From the NCBI RefSeq assembly GCF_947502415.1, contig NZ_CANMZV010000010.1, positions 1 to 64,000 of the forward strand: a stretch of 64,000 bases of DNA. Reading direction: 5' to 3'. Positions 34,029 to 42,871 of the stretch are shown here, piece after piece. The translations under genes were made by a program, and so were the position numbers. The notes under the pieces were generated by a model, which saw only the letters and a list, made by a program, of their open reading frames with translations, did not search any database and was not told the origin of the DNA. How positions within the stretch are numbered: position 1 is the stretch's first letter; each line of letters opens with the position of its first letter. Origin of the DNA: an uncultured Photobacterium sp. GTDB taxonomy: Bacteria; Pseudomonadota; Gammaproteobacteria; Enterobacterales; Vibrionaceae.

Positions 34029-35321
34029 ATGAATACTTCTGTTTGCTTGTTGTTGGCTGTAACGTTGACATCTGTGGCGGCTTGCAGAGATAGATCCGAT
34101 GATGAAAGCTTTGGAGAAGATTCGAATGCTGTTACTGGCGGAAGTGTTGATGGTGGTAGTGTAGAACCACCGGTTGAACCACCGCCAATTGAGGATCCGG
34201 AGCCCAAGGTGGATATAGATGGGCTACCTTTGCCTGAATTGAGTACTACTCATGACTATGAGGCGTATTTAACTGCCCAGCCTCGATACTACACAGAGAT
34301 AACGTCTCCTTTCGGTAATGTTCGTTTACAGGATAATACGCCTTTTTCTAATCCTGTGACGAATACGGGGGCAAACCTTGGGCGGATACTTTTCTATGAT
34401 GTGCGGTTATCGGCAAATAACACCAAAGCGTGTGCGTCATGCCATATTCAGAAGCATGGATTTACCGACCCAGCTAAGTTTAGTGTTGGTTTTGATGGTG
34501 GGGCAACAGGTCGCCATTCAATGGGCTTAAGTAACGCGACGTATTACCGGCCAAAAAGCTTTTTCTGGGATGAGCGGGCAAAGACACTGGAAGAGCAAGT
34601 GCTGATGCCGATTCAGGACCCGGTTGAAATGGGGATGAATCTGTTTGATTTGGAAGTGAAGTTAGCCGCTACCAGCTTTTACGCGGCAATGTTTGAACAG
34701 GTGTTTGGTGATGAAGCGATAACAAGCCAGCGTATTTCACTGGCTCTGGCCCAGTTTATTCGAACGATGGTTTCTTACCAGTCAAAATTTGATCAGGCCT
34801 TTATGGCGGGAGAGTGGGATGAGCCGGACTTTGCCGCGGTGTTTACAGAGCAAGAGATGTTAGGTCATAAATTATTTTCTGGTTTTGGGGGGCGGGAGGA
34901 TTCCCTGGACTGTATTGCGTGTCACCAGACATCAGCCCATACAATGGATCGCTCACATGTGAATGGCCTGGATGCGGATACCAGTGACGATCAAGGTGCC
35001 GGCGGTGGGTTCTTTAAGTCGCCATCTTTGCGCAATATCGCAGTGGGGGCACCGTATATGCACGATGGCCGTTTGGCGACATTAATGGATGTGGTTGAAT
35101 TTTATAACAGTGGAGTACAGCCTCATCCTAATTTGAGCCCTGATTTGAGACGGAATCGAGATCCTAATGGGCCGCCAGTGAGGTTTAATTTATCTCAGGA
35201 AGAAAAAGAAGCGTTGGTGGCTTTTTTGGAAACCCTGACTGATGAGGCATTTTTGACTAATCCGATTTTTGCCGACCCTTTTCCTGAGGTTGTATCGGAA
35301 ACAACGGATGTCGAAGAATAG
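34029..35321 (+). CDS. di-haem cytochrome c peroxidase (CcpA/MauG family) lipoprotein
   Basis: A protein of 430 residues from the ATG at 34029, where the lipoprotein signal MNTSVCLLLAVTLTSVAAC ends at Cys19. A Pro/Glu/Gly-rich linker (about 30-65) follows. Two haem c sites are visible, CASCH at about 135 and CIACH at about 300, with the peroxidase segment SFFWDERAKTLEEQVLMPIQDPVEMG between them and FFKSPSLRNIAVGAPYMHDGRLATLMDVVEFY near the end. Such enzymes reduce hydrogen peroxide in the periplasm or oxidise a partner protein. It needs the Ccm system, not in this window. It is tail to tail with the yjf-type operon. Confidence 0.9.
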   Translation: MNTSVCLLLAVTLTSVAACRDRSDDESFGEDSNAVTGGSVDGGSVEPPVEPPPIEDPEPKVDIDGLPLPELSTTHDYEAYLTAQPRYYTEITSPFGNVRLQDNTPFSNPVTNTGANLGRILFYDVRLSANNTKACASCHIQKHGFTDPAKFSVGFDGGATGRHSMGLSNATYYRPKSFFWDERAKTLEEQVLMPIQDPVEMGMNLFDLEVKLAATSFYAAMFEQVFGDEAITSQRISLALAQFIRTMVSYQSKFDQAFMAGEWDEPDFAAVFTEQEMLGHKLFSGFGGREDSLDCIACHQTSAHTMDRSHVNGLDADTSDDQGAGGGFFKSPSLRNIAVGAPYMHDGRLATLMDVVEFYNSGVQPHPNLSPDLRRNRDPNGPPVRFNLSQEEKEALVAFLETLTDEAFLTNPIFADPFPEVVSETTDVEE

Positions 35322-35345
35322 TGTTAAAGACGGAATGAAAGAGTA

Positions 35346-35371
35346 AAGAAGCCAGCAAATGCTGGCTTCTT
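35346..35371. terminator. bidirectional stem-loop between peroxidase and yjfM-type gene
   Basis: An 11-bp perfect stem (AAGAAGCCAGC / GCTGGCTTCTT) with loop AAAT lies between convergent genes. The T-rich side favours termination of the minus-strand operon. Confidence 0.8.
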
Positions 35372-35382
35372 GTACGTTGGTT

Positions 35383-35997
35383 TTATCCACCCCAGCTTTT
35401 GCTGCCACTGGATGATTTACTCCAGCTGGACTTGGCCGAGACTGTTGAACCGAATCCTCCGCGGGAGATCGTGCGGCTGATGGTTGGTTTTGGCTTAAGC
35501 TGATCACTGCTGACCCGTACTTTGGTTTTCTTATATCGGCTGCTGCCGTAGTCGTAACCATCAGCCGAGGTCCAGCGATCGTAGAAAATACTGCCCGGGT
35601 AATATGAACGGAACATTGGCTGGGAATAATAACCGCGGTTATTATCCATTAGCCGCCCGAACATAAAGCCAGCCATCGCGGGCATAAACCAGTTGTTTGA
35701 GGTGCGAACACAGGTGTTGTTACCGAATTCGGCAGTACAGTCGTATTCACTACGGTATTTAGGAGCTGTTCTTTCTGCTTCGTCCAGCGCAAACTGGTAA
35801 GCGGCGCGGCACTCCTGACTGTAATTGGGGTTATCGTCGATACAGTCAGGCAGGGTTTGATAAATTGTCCCTTCATTGGTGTTATCGCTACACCCTGTCA
35901 GGAATGCACCGGCAAAGGCGACCGAGAACGGTTTTACCGAGAAGGTACGCCAGTCTTTGCGCATACTCGCCAGAACAACCTTCTTGCTTCGTTTCAT
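35383..35997 (-). CDS. yjfM: DUF1190 (YgiB/YjfM) protein
   Basis: A protein of 204 residues from the ATG at 35997, which follows AGGAGC; a longer frame from 36024 overlaps the gene before it. Near the N terminus, after a basic start (MKRSKKVVLASMRKDW), is a hydrophobic stretch ending AGAFLTGC, so it may be membrane- or lipid-anchored. The DUF1190 core has YQTLPDCIDDNPNYSQECRAAYQFALDEAERTAPKY, and a Ser/Gly-rich tail with TISRGGFGS ends the chain. In E. coli the paralogues YgiB and YjfM are encoded directly before ATP-grasp genes. Here it is the last gene and no ligase follows. Confidence 0.88.
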   Translation of the reverse strand: MKRSKKVVLASMRKDWRTFSVKPFSVAFAGAFLTGCSDNTNEGTIYQTLPDCIDDNPNYSQECRAAYQFALDEAERTAPKYRSEYDCTAEFGNNTCVRTSNNWFMPAMAGFMFGRLMDNNRGYYSQPMFRSYYPGSIFYDRWTSADGYDYGSSRYKKTKVRVSSDQLKPKPTISRTISRGGFGSTVSAKSSWSKSSSGSKSWGG

Positions 35998-36008
35998 GGC
36001 GGTTGCTC

Positions 36009-36425
36009 CTAGTATGTCATGCAAGCGGCATTTAGCAGGCCGACAGATACCGATGTTGCAGCCATAAGAATACCTGCGGGAATTTCTCCGGCTTCAATAC
36101 GCTCGACAATTTTCGGCATAAACCCGAAGCGGACGATATAGAAAGCGATAAGCTGAGCTATGAGTGCAATAACGCCCCAGAGTGCAAAATCGATTAGGTT
36201 GACAGAGTTACTTGCCGCGCCAGCAATTGCCAGGCAGTAGCCCAGAATTGAACCGGAAAGGCCAATTGCCGCCGCTGTATTCTGTTGGTCCTTGACTAGC
36301 TTCCATTCATCATGCGGGGTGAAGCGTACATAAATAATTTTGAACAGTAATAAAAAGGCCAAAGAAAGTGCAAAATAAAGCAAAAAAGCACCTAGGCCAG
36401 CAAGAGAGTTTGCAAAAACTTCCAT
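36009..36425 (-). CDS. yjfL: DUF350 membrane protein (YjfL type)
   Basis: A protein of 138 residues with four helices in two repeated halves. Typical DUF350 sequence is visible: LLLFKIIYVRFTPHDEWKLVKDQQNTAAAIGLSGSILGYCLAIAG, with EIPAGILMAATSVSVGLLNAACMTY at the end. DUF350 proteins (YjfL, YshE) are small inner-membrane proteins that may form dimers like ion carriers. In this operon it sits between the DUF2491 and DUF1190 genes in the yjf order. It ends 11 bp before the yjfM start. Confidence 0.88.
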   Translation of the reverse strand: MEVFANSLAGLGAFLLYFALSLAFLLLFKIIYVRFTPHDEWKLVKDQQNTAAAIGLSGSILGYCLAIAGAASNSVNLIDFALWGVIALIAQLIAFYIVRFGFMPKIVERIEAGEIPAGILMAATSVSVGLLNAACMTY

Positions 36426-36455
36426 GTGGTTTCCTTAAAGATATTGAAAGTTAAT

Positions 36456-37088
36456 TTAGCCAATCAGTTTGAAATCAGTCGGGGACAGGTTAATGCCTGT
36501 GCTGGTGGCAAGGCAGTGCTCAGCTTGGTTGTTGATTATTTTCTCTTCCCCTGCAACCATCAGCGATTCATAAACATCATTGCCGATATTTCGCTCGTAG
36601 ATCATCACAAACTGATCGGTTTCGCTAATGGTACCGTTTTCCAGCCAGGTTTTCTCTGTCATAGCGACTGGACGTGTATTTTCCCAAACTTTTTCAAAGT
36701 GTTGGCCTTCTAGCTCCCATGAATCCTGAACGATTTGGTTATCCAGCAAGTGCTGCCACTGGCTGTCGGAATCAATGGGTTTGCTGTCATAAAAGTAATA
36801 GAGTTTTACTTCGCTTACATCGGCTTCATTCGGGCCATGAGTCAGTACCTGGATAAAGCCGTCATCATCGGTGTAATAGCGAAGCAGGCGGGTTTGCTCA
36901 TCTAGGCAAACTTCACCGACAGCCTTGATGAGCTGGGTACGCGCCGCCCCTTCAATGACAAGATCCGGCTCAATAAGGCGCAGTTTCAAATCATCGAGTT
37001 CAAATGCCCCTCCAAGGCGTAAGCCCAGAATTTCCGGGCTTTTGGGAAGCTCCGGGGTAGATTTCTTTTTTTTAAACCAATCAAACAT
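36456..37088 (-). CDS. yjfK: DUF2491 protein (YjfK type)
   Basis: A protein of 210 residues, soluble, beginning MFDWFKKKKSTPELPKSPEILGLRLGGAFELDDLKLRL, the usual YjfK opening. It continues with LLRYYTDDDGFIQVLTHG and ends NLSPTDFKLIG. DUF2491 has no known biochemical role; its constant association with PspA-like, DUF350 and DUF1190 proteins suggests a peripheral membrane-associated part. Here it follows the channel gene by 26 bp. Confidence 0.85.
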   Translation of the reverse strand: MFDWFKKKKSTPELPKSPEILGLRLGGAFELDDLKLRLIEPDLVIEGAARTQLIKAVGEVCLDEQTRLLRYYTDDDGFIQVLTHGPNEADVSEVKLYYFYDSKPIDSDSQWQHLLDNQIVQDSWELEGQHFEKVWENTRPVAMTEKTWLENGTISETDQFVMIYERNIGNDVYESLMVAGEEKIINNQAEHCLATSTGINLSPTDFKLIG

Positions 37089-37114
37089 AGTGGCTCCTGA
37101 ACAGCTATCACGTC

Positions 37115-38137
37115 TTACCAGCGAAAATTATTAACTCGCTCGTCGGAGATATAAAAGAGTTTGCAACCTGGTGGCACTTCACGTTGTAGGGAAGGATTTA
37201 GTTCGACACCATCACCGGTATCAATGGCTATCAGGGTTGCTTCATAGTCTTGCTTGAAAGTCGCAAACAAGGCTTCAATTGTCGTACTCGGGGAATTCGC
37301 CGGGTAGCGTACGGAATATTGGGTCATGCCCTCGGTGGTGCTGAGCAATTCATGGTGGAGTTCGCTCGAACCTGGGTCGACGGCCGCTTTAGCCAGCATT
37401 TCAACGGCTACTGAAGGGATACACTCGGCATTCGGACAGTGCTGTTTCAGCAGCTGGCTCAGCGCTTCATCCTTGAAGTAGGCCAGCAGGTGCGCTTTGG
37501 GGTTTTTGCTGGTACAGAACAAAGCAGCTGAAAGGGTAATATCATCCTCGGGGTTGTCGATAAGGATACAGCTGGCACTGTCTATCCCGGCTCTGACCAT
37601 CCCTTCCTGGTCGGTGAAGCTGGCCACTCGGACAAATTCAACTTCACCCGGCAGCGGGTTTTCAATTTCTGGACGGACACATAAGACGATCGGGCGCCGA
37701 CCTTTTTCCTCGTGTTGCAACATTTTGATCAGGTGCAAGGTACGTTGCTCGTTCCAGCCCAGTACTAAAATATGGTTGTTCACTTTGAGACTCCGTTTTC
37801 CCATCAGGCCGCTTTTCCAATATCGAATAAAGAGGCTGGCGATGCGTCCGATAGCCATGGCAAACAGCCCAAGGCCACCGGGGATCACAAACAGGGAGAC
37901 CACCCATTTGCCCATGGCGGTCGTCGGTGACATATCACCATAGCCAACGGTAGAGGCGGTGACAAATAGGTAATAGATGAAATTAGTGAAGGAGCCGGTT
38001 AGCTCATTTTCACCGGCGAACGCCAGTAATAACCAGCTGATCGCGGCATATCCAAGCAAGGTAAGCAGGAGGTTCCTGCCATTTAATTGACTGAAATTCC
38101 TGATAGCCCATCGTTGGAAGAAGAGCCATAGTGCCAT
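37115..38137 (-). CDS. two-helix potassium channel with RCK (TrkA-N) domain
   Basis: A protein of 340 residues. Two membrane helices enclose a pore loop with the selectivity filter STVGYGDMSPTT (about residue 61), followed by GGLGLFAMAIGRIASLFIRYW. From about 118 a cytosolic nucleotide-binding RCK domain runs (HILVLGWNEQRTLHLIKML, then EFVRVASFTDQEGMVRAGIDSASCILID). Such channels (Kch/MthK class) pass potassium and are gated by ligand binding to RCK. In E. coli the yjf operon has no channel; here it lies between the PspA-like and DUF2491 genes, same strand, and so is part of the module. Confidence 0.9.
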   Translation of the reverse strand: MALWLFFQRWAIRNFSQLNGRNLLLTLLGYAAISWLLLAFAGENELTGSFTNFIYYLFVTASTVGYGDMSPTTAMGKWVVSLFVIPGGLGLFAMAIGRIASLFIRYWKSGLMGKRSLKVNNHILVLGWNEQRTLHLIKMLQHEEKGRRPIVLCVRPEIENPLPGEVEFVRVASFTDQEGMVRAGIDSASCILIDNPEDDITLSAALFCTSKNPKAHLLAYFKDEALSQLLKQHCPNAECIPSVAVEMLAKAAVDPGSSELHHELLSTTEGMTQYSVRYPANSPSTTIEALFATFKQDYEATLIAIDTGDGVELNPSLQREVPPGCKLFYISDERVNNFRW

Positions 38138-38198
38138 TGTTACCTCCGTTACTTACCTGCTTGTCGTTATCGATAAAGCAAAAATCAAGGCGATAGCC

Positions 38199-38885
38199 TT
38201 ATTTGCCTAGAATTCGTGCCAGTTCATCTTCAGCGGATGATTTGCCGGGAGCTGTGATTCCTGCTTCGGCCAATTTTTTATCCAGGCTGCTGCCAGATTG
38301 CTCTTCGGCCATTTCTGCTGCGGCATCTAGTTGGGCAGATTTTTCAGCCTGGCGCTGTTTAATCCGTTCCAGAGACTCAACAGCAGTATGCATTTTGGCG
38401 TTTGCACCGACATTGGTTGCCGATACAGCGGATTGTGCTTTTTGCACCGCTTCGTTTGCCTTAACGACATCGACTTGCTGTTCAAGTTGACGCAGTTTGT
38501 CTTTGGCCTGCGCGATGTTTGTACGCATGCTTTGTTCTGATTTTATGAACTGATCAAGATAGACTTGTTCGGCTTCTTGTTCATTACGCAGGTTGGCAAC
38601 CTTTTGTGCACATTCCAGTGCTAGCTCCTGCTGACTTTTTTCCATTGCTGTACGGGCATGGCCTTCATATTCATCAATACCGTTATTGAATGCATCGACC
38701 TTTTGCTGCGATAGTTTACGCTTGGCAACAATTCCGACTAAGGCTTCATCAGAGCGGCGAAGCTCTTGTTTTGCTTCTCTGATCTCTTGATCAAGGATAC
38801 GCAGTGCCTGGTTATCCGCGATGTTTTCAGCAGCTTCGTTGGCACCGCCTTTGATTGCGGTAAATAGTTTTTTCCAGACACTCAT
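38199..38885 (-). CDS. yjfJ: PspA/IM30-family protein (YjfJ type)
   Basis: A protein of 228 residues, nearly all helical, with the PspA start MSVWKKLFTAIKGGANEAAENIADNQALRILDQEIREAKQELRRSDEALVGIVAKRK and a long coiled coil (about 30-180) rich in E, Q, K and A. It ends with a short helix, AEDELARILGK. PspA/Vipp1 proteins are ESCRT-III relatives that polymerise on stressed inner membrane. Its start overlaps the yjfI stop by 4 bp. It probably senses or stabilises the membrane where the channel and DUF350 protein sit. Confidence 0.9.
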   Translation of the reverse strand: MSVWKKLFTAIKGGANEAAENIADNQALRILDQEIREAKQELRRSDEALVGIVAKRKLSQQKVDAFNNGIDEYEGHARTAMEKSQQELALECAQKVANLRNEQEAEQVYLDQFIKSEQSMRTNIAQAKDKLRQLEQQVDVVKANEAVQKAQSAVSATNVGANAKMHTAVESLERIKQRQAEKSAQLDAAAEMAEEQSGSSLDKKLAEAGITAPGKSSAEDELARILGK

Positions 38886-39289
38886 GATGCGTTCTCCGTT
38901 AGGTATTCCTGGTATAGATCGATAAAGGCTTCAACATTGCGGAACAGAGTCGCAACCTCAATAAGAATGCTTTCTTCTTTTGACTGTGAAGATAGCGAAC
39001 CGAAAGCCACGTAATAGCTTTCACCGCTAATTTCGTTAATGCCAATGGTTGAAAGCGGGAACATTTTGTGGGTTCGCAGGATCAGATCATTCAGCGCCAC
39101 GGTATCGCTAACCTGCTGATGAGGAAACAGCAGAACCTCAACCAGGATTTGCTCACCGGCTACCGCCAGATACGCTTCGATGTTGTCTTCGTTGCGGATA
39201 ACAAGAGTTTGCTCCTGTTGTGTGACCTGCCAGCCAGCGTGTGCGGACAGAACCGGAAGCAGATCATTTAATTGCCACGTCATAGTCAT
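38882..39289 (-). CDS. yjfI: DUF2170 protein (YjfI type)
   Basis: A protein of 135 residues, the first gene of the operon, matching DUF2170: MTWQLNDLLPVLSAHAGW, EAYLAVAGEQILVEVLLFPHQQV, DLILRTHKMFPLSTIGI and a C-terminal FRNVEAFIDLYQEYL. It is soluble and of unknown function. The stop overlaps yjfJ (ATGA), so the two are translated together. The promoter should lie in the 220 bp before it, where an AT-rich segment is visible but no clear operator. Confidence 0.85.
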   Translation of the reverse strand: MTMTWQLNDLLPVLSAHAGWQVTQQEQTLVIRNEDNIEAYLAVAGEQILVEVLLFPHQQVSDTVALNDLILRTHKMFPLSTIGINEISGESYYVAFGSLSSQSKEESILIEVATLFRNVEAFIDLYQEYLTENAS

Positions 39290-39474
39290 ACCTTCATGAT
39301 TTAGTGAGAGGGCTTATGAAAAAATATCCTTATATTATGGGGTTAATCTAATAAATTACTATCAGAGCGTGGCAAATTGTTAGCTTTTTTGTGAGCGGCA
39401 GGGAGGGTTTGCATTAAATTTCAGTGGACCGCATTGAACAGCAACCCGGAAAGGGGCAGAAATGATGAAGTGAG

Positions 39475-39498
39475 CCGGCAGGAGGGGGAGCCTGCCGG
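39475..39498 (-). terminator. hairpin after phytochelatin-synthase-like gene
   Basis: CCGGCAGG / CCTGCCGG, a perfect 8-bp stem with an 8-base loop, lies 11 bp after the stop. Read on the minus strand only a weak T-rich stretch follows, so termination may be partial. Confidence 0.6.
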
Positions 39499-39509
39499 AG
39501 ACGCAAAGG

Positions 39510-40295
39510 TTAGCCTTTCAGCCCTTCGCTGATCAGCAAATACCCACGGTTGCGTTTGGTATCCATGGTTGCCATTGAGTCGAACAGTTGATCACTTTCA
39601 ACCCAAACCCAGTTGGCTTTGGCGTTGGATACATCCATGATCAGAAATGAATCGGATCCTTTGTGGTATGCACCAATCGGTGAATAATGGCCAGAACCCG
39701 GTTGGTTGAGTGTTTTTCGAGAGTAGTTCACAACAACATACTGATTTTTAGTTTCCAATGCATGAACCAGTTCTGCTTTCATATCTGCTTTGTGGTTCAG
39801 GTTGTCAACAAATACCGTTTTTACTTTCAATTGGTTTGATGTCAGTAAATTTGTCATTTGATCAAGCTGTAGGCCGTAATCATGACCTGCGCCTTCAGTT
39901 ACTGGCTGACCCATGATCTGCAATCGGGTTTTCTGACCGTGGCCTAAAACCGTATTCTGGGTATAACGCTCGTAGAACGGACTCCAGTCTCCCTGAGGGA
40001 AGTAAGCGCGATCTTCCGGGGCGATTAATGATTCGTCCAGAGGAATCTCGGTGACATTCTGACGCACACGAAGCGCATTAAGCACGATGGAAGTAGATGC
40101 CACGCCGCAGTATACTTTGTTGTCCTGGGCATCATAGAAATTAGCCAGCTTGAAGAAGTCTGTTTTAAAGTGAGATTGCTCAAGACGGGTAATACCTTCG
40201 TCACTCGACCAATCAATCACATCTGCAAAAGCCGCTGTTGTTGGTACAGCTGCGAGCGCAAGAGAAAGTAATGATGTTTTCAGCATTGTTTTCAT
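39510..40295 (-). CDS. periplasmic phytochelatin-synthase-like protein
   Basis: A protein of 261 residues from the ATG at 40295, giving the signal peptide MKTMLKTSLLSLALAAVPTTAAFA. The papain-like phytochelatin synthase fold is recognised from the catalytic triad: Cys63 in VYCGVASTSIVLNAL, His203 in GSGHYSPIGAYH and Asp221 in IMDVSNAK. Bacterial enzymes of this family lack the metal-sensing C domain and mostly remove glycine from glutathione or its conjugates rather than polymerise it. The signal peptide places it in the periplasm. The gene starts 11 bp after the M20 amidohydrolase stop, in a probable operon with a permease. Substrate is inferred only from family. Confidence 0.85.
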   Translation of the reverse strand: MKTMLKTSLLSLALAAVPTTAAFADVIDWSSDEGITRLEQSHFKTDFFKLANFYDAQDNKVYCGVASTSIVLNALRVRQNVTEIPLDESLIAPEDRAYFPQGDWSPFYERYTQNTVLGHGQKTRLQIMGQPVTEGAGHDYGLQLDQMTNLLTSNQLKVKTVFVDNLNHKADMKAELVHALETKNQYVVVNYSRKTLNQPGSGHYSPIGAYHKGSDSFLIMDVSNAKANWVWVESDQLFDSMATMDTKRNRGYLLISEGLKG

Positions 40296-40306
40296 AGTTA
40301 ACCTTT

Positions 40307-41470
40307 TTACACTAATCGTTGTTCGGCAATTCGACATAGCATCGTGACACCCAGTGGGATGATGCTGTCATCAAAATCAAAATCGCACGTATGCAGGTTG
40401 GTTCCCTTAGAACCAATCATGAAAAAGCAGGCGCCTATACTGTCGTCCTTTTTGAAAAACGCCATGTCTTCACCGCCCGGACTCGGCTCGACATTGGTGT
40501 TGAGGTTTTCGGCTCCAACTGTTGATTTAGCCACATCAATAACGCAATCAACTTGTTCTGGGGTGTTGACGGTGGCGGGACAGAGTACTTCAAATTCCAC
40601 CTCGGCATGGGCGTTGTACGCTTCGGCAATAGAGCTGGCAAGCAACTGCATTTTACGGCGCATGGTGTCACCGACTTCTCGTTCGTAGAATCGAATGGTT
40701 CCGCCGGCTTCGGCTGATTCAGGTATTGAGTTGAATACCTCACCACTCATGATTTTTGTTACAGCAAGTACACCCATTTCAGAGCAAGGCACACACTCCG
40801 ATACAATAGACTGCCATGCTGTGATGATTTTGGCTGAAACTGTTATCGGGTTTACGCACTTGTGCGGCACGCTTGAATGGCCGCTGCACCCTTTCACTAT
40901 CAGGCTGAATTTCTCTCCGGCACCTGTGATCGGGCCGTAGCGTAGGGAAATCGTGTTATCCGGCAGGCGTGGCATATTATGGAAGCCGTAAACTTCATCA
41001 AACGGATATTTCTCGAATACGCCGTCTTTCATCATGGCTTTGGCACCGGCACCGATCTCTTCGGCTGGCTGGAAAAGAAAGATGATGCGACCCCGGAAAT
41101 TTCTGTTCTCTGAGTAATAGCGAGCGGTTGCTAACAGCATTGCCATATGGCCATCATGTCCGCAGGCATGGGATTTTCCCGGATTCTGCGAGGCATAAGG
41201 CTTGCCGGTTTGATCCTGCATTGGTAATGCATCCATATCAGCACGGTAGGCAATAGTTCTGCCTTCTCCCAGCGTACCGTCAATGATACCGACAACACCG
41301 GTCTGACCGAAGCTGCGATCGATTCTTATAGCCCATGATTCAAGTTTGTTCGCGACATATTGAGATGTGTTGTGAAGCTCAAATCCTACCTCTGGCATAC
41401 TGTGAAGCGTATGACGCCATTCAGTGATTTCCTGATGCCATTCATTAACAATTTCAATTGTGTTCATCAT
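40307..41470 (-). CDS. M20-family amidohydrolase (hippurate hydrolase/aminoacylase type)
   Basis: A protein of 387 residues with the M20D pattern: RHTLHSMPEVGFELHNTS, IAYRADMDALPMQD, the metal site KSHACGHDGHMAMLL, FLFQPAEEIGAGAKAMM with the general-base Glu pair, and SPGGEDMAFF near the end. The dimerisation lid domain is at about 185-290. Such enzymes hydrolyse N-acyl amino acids or indole-amino-acid conjugates using one or two divalent metals. No signal peptide, so cytoplasmic. It lies 57 bp after the permease gene and just before the phytochelatin-synthase-like gene. Confidence 0.88.
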   Translation of the reverse strand: MMNTIEIVNEWHQEITEWRHTLHSMPEVGFELHNTSQYVANKLESWAIRIDRSFGQTGVVGIIDGTLGEGRTIAYRADMDALPMQDQTGKPYASQNPGKSHACGHDGHMAMLLATARYYSENRNFRGRIIFLFQPAEEIGAGAKAMMKDGVFEKYPFDEVYGFHNMPRLPDNTISLRYGPITGAGEKFSLIVKGCSGHSSVPHKCVNPITVSAKIITAWQSIVSECVPCSEMGVLAVTKIMSGEVFNSIPESAEAGGTIRFYEREVGDTMRRKMQLLASSIAEAYNAHAEVEFEVLCPATVNTPEQVDCVIDVAKSTVGAENLNTNVEPSPGGEDMAFFKKDDSIGACFFMIGSKGTNLHTCDFDFDDSIIPLGVTMLCRIAEQRLV

Positions 41471-41527
41471 CTATTATGTCCGGGTGACAGCCAGAGCCTG
41501 AAGCTCTGGCTTGGGTTTACGAGTTAG

Positions 41528-42871
41528 TTACGCCTTAGCTGTAGTTGATTTTGCTTGTTGTTCAGCCGCTCTTTTACGGGCAATAAAGTAAAGCGGAGAA
41601 ATCAGTACCATGGCGCCCAGGCCGACTAGGATTTTGGTCAGGCTCTGATCCGCTAGCAACCAGACACAAATACAAACACCAGTTACTGGAACAATGGGAC
41701 CAAACGGTACTTTGAAGTTGTTTTTAGTGCTTTCGTCATTTTCAAAACGTTTGCGGAACTTCAGAGTGGCAATACAAGTTGGAATGTATTGGGCAAAACG
41801 GGTAACAACACTCAGCATCGCCAAAGTGGTGAATGAACCAGACAGTGCAATAGGGATGGTAACCAGACCTGAAGCCAAAATAGCCACGGTTGGAATACCC
41901 TTTTCGTTTTTGCTACCAAATATGGCTGGAATCATTTTGTCATCTGCCAGAGGCAGCAGGGCGCGAGGAATATGGAATGACGCCGCAACGTTAATACCTG
42001 CAATCGAAATGATAGAGCCAATGGTGATCATATAGAAACCGAAATCACCGAATGCAACTTTGGCTGCATCTGCCAAAGGTACTGATGAGTTGGCAATATC
42101 TGGGCCTAGGATACCGACAGAAACAGCCATAACGGCGGCGTAGAATACGGTAACAGCAAGGATAACGATAATGATGGCAAGCGGAAGGTTGCGTTTTGGA
42201 TTCTCCATGTCTTCAGCAGCAGTACCGAACGTTTCAAAGCCAGTGAAAGCGTAGAAGCAAAGGATCAGTGCAGAGCCGAGTGTTTCAAAAGTCAGGGAAT
42301 ACTGTGCTGGCTCAGCTGTTGATTCAGCCGCTGAAAAGGTAGGGATGATATTTTCCGGGTTAATGAACCAAATACCGCCAACAATCAATACAACCAAAGG
42401 CACCATTTTCGCCAGGGTTGAGATGTTGTTAACCACTTTGGCTGCGCCGACACCAGCTAGGTTCAGCAACGTTAGTGAACCGACTATACCGACAATGATG
42501 CCATTTCTTAGCATTTGGTTTTCTTCGAAACCGAAGGTATTGGCAAGAATGTTAGTGAGTGCAACAGCCATAACCCCCCATGCGATACATTGCATCATCC
42601 ATTTCAGGAAGCCGACTTCAAAACCGGCAAATGAACCAAAGGCCTCCTTGGTATATACATAAGCGGCACCGTTTTGGCTGAAATAACCGGAAGCTTCCGC
42701 AAAGCAAAAAGCAATAGTGGCAACAATAATCGCAGTAATAAGAATAAGAGCGACAGACCAGTCACCAGCTAATTGATATAAAGAGCTTGGTAGCAAGAAT
42801 ATTCCGGAGCCAATGATAGAGTTAAATCCGAGTAAGACTATACTCGCGAGTCCTAATTTTTGTTTCGTCAT
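41528..42871 (-). CDS. APC-family amino acid permease
   Basis: A protein of 447 residues with about twelve helices. APC features are the opening MTKQKLGLASIVLLGFNSIIGSGIFLLPSSLYQLAGDWSV, the second-helix FCFAEASGYFSQNGAAYVYTKEAFGSFAGFEVGF, and ALILCFYAFTGFETFGTAAEDMENPKRNLP in helix 6. These transporters import amino acids or exchange them with protons. It is the first gene of a three-gene operon with the M20 and phytochelatin-synthase-like genes, suggesting uptake followed by hydrolysis of an amino-acid derivative. Confidence 0.88.
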   Translation of the reverse strand: MTKQKLGLASIVLLGFNSIIGSGIFLLPSSLYQLAGDWSVALILITAIIVATIAFCFAEASGYFSQNGAAYVYTKEAFGSFAGFEVGFLKWMMQCIAWGVMAVALTNILANTFGFEENQMLRNGIIVGIVGSLTLLNLAGVGAAKVVNNISTLAKMVPLVVLIVGGIWFINPENIIPTFSAAESTAEPAQYSLTFETLGSALILCFYAFTGFETFGTAAEDMENPKRNLPLAIIIVILAVTVFYAAVMAVSVGILGPDIANSSVPLADAAKVAFGDFGFYMITIGSIISIAGINVAASFHIPRALLPLADDKMIPAIFGSKNEKGIPTVAILASGLVTIPIALSGSFTTLAMLSVVTRFAQYIPTCIATLKFRKRFENDESTKNNFKVPFGPIVPVTGVCICVWLLADQSLTKILVGLGAMVLISPLYFIARKRAAEQQAKSTTAKA

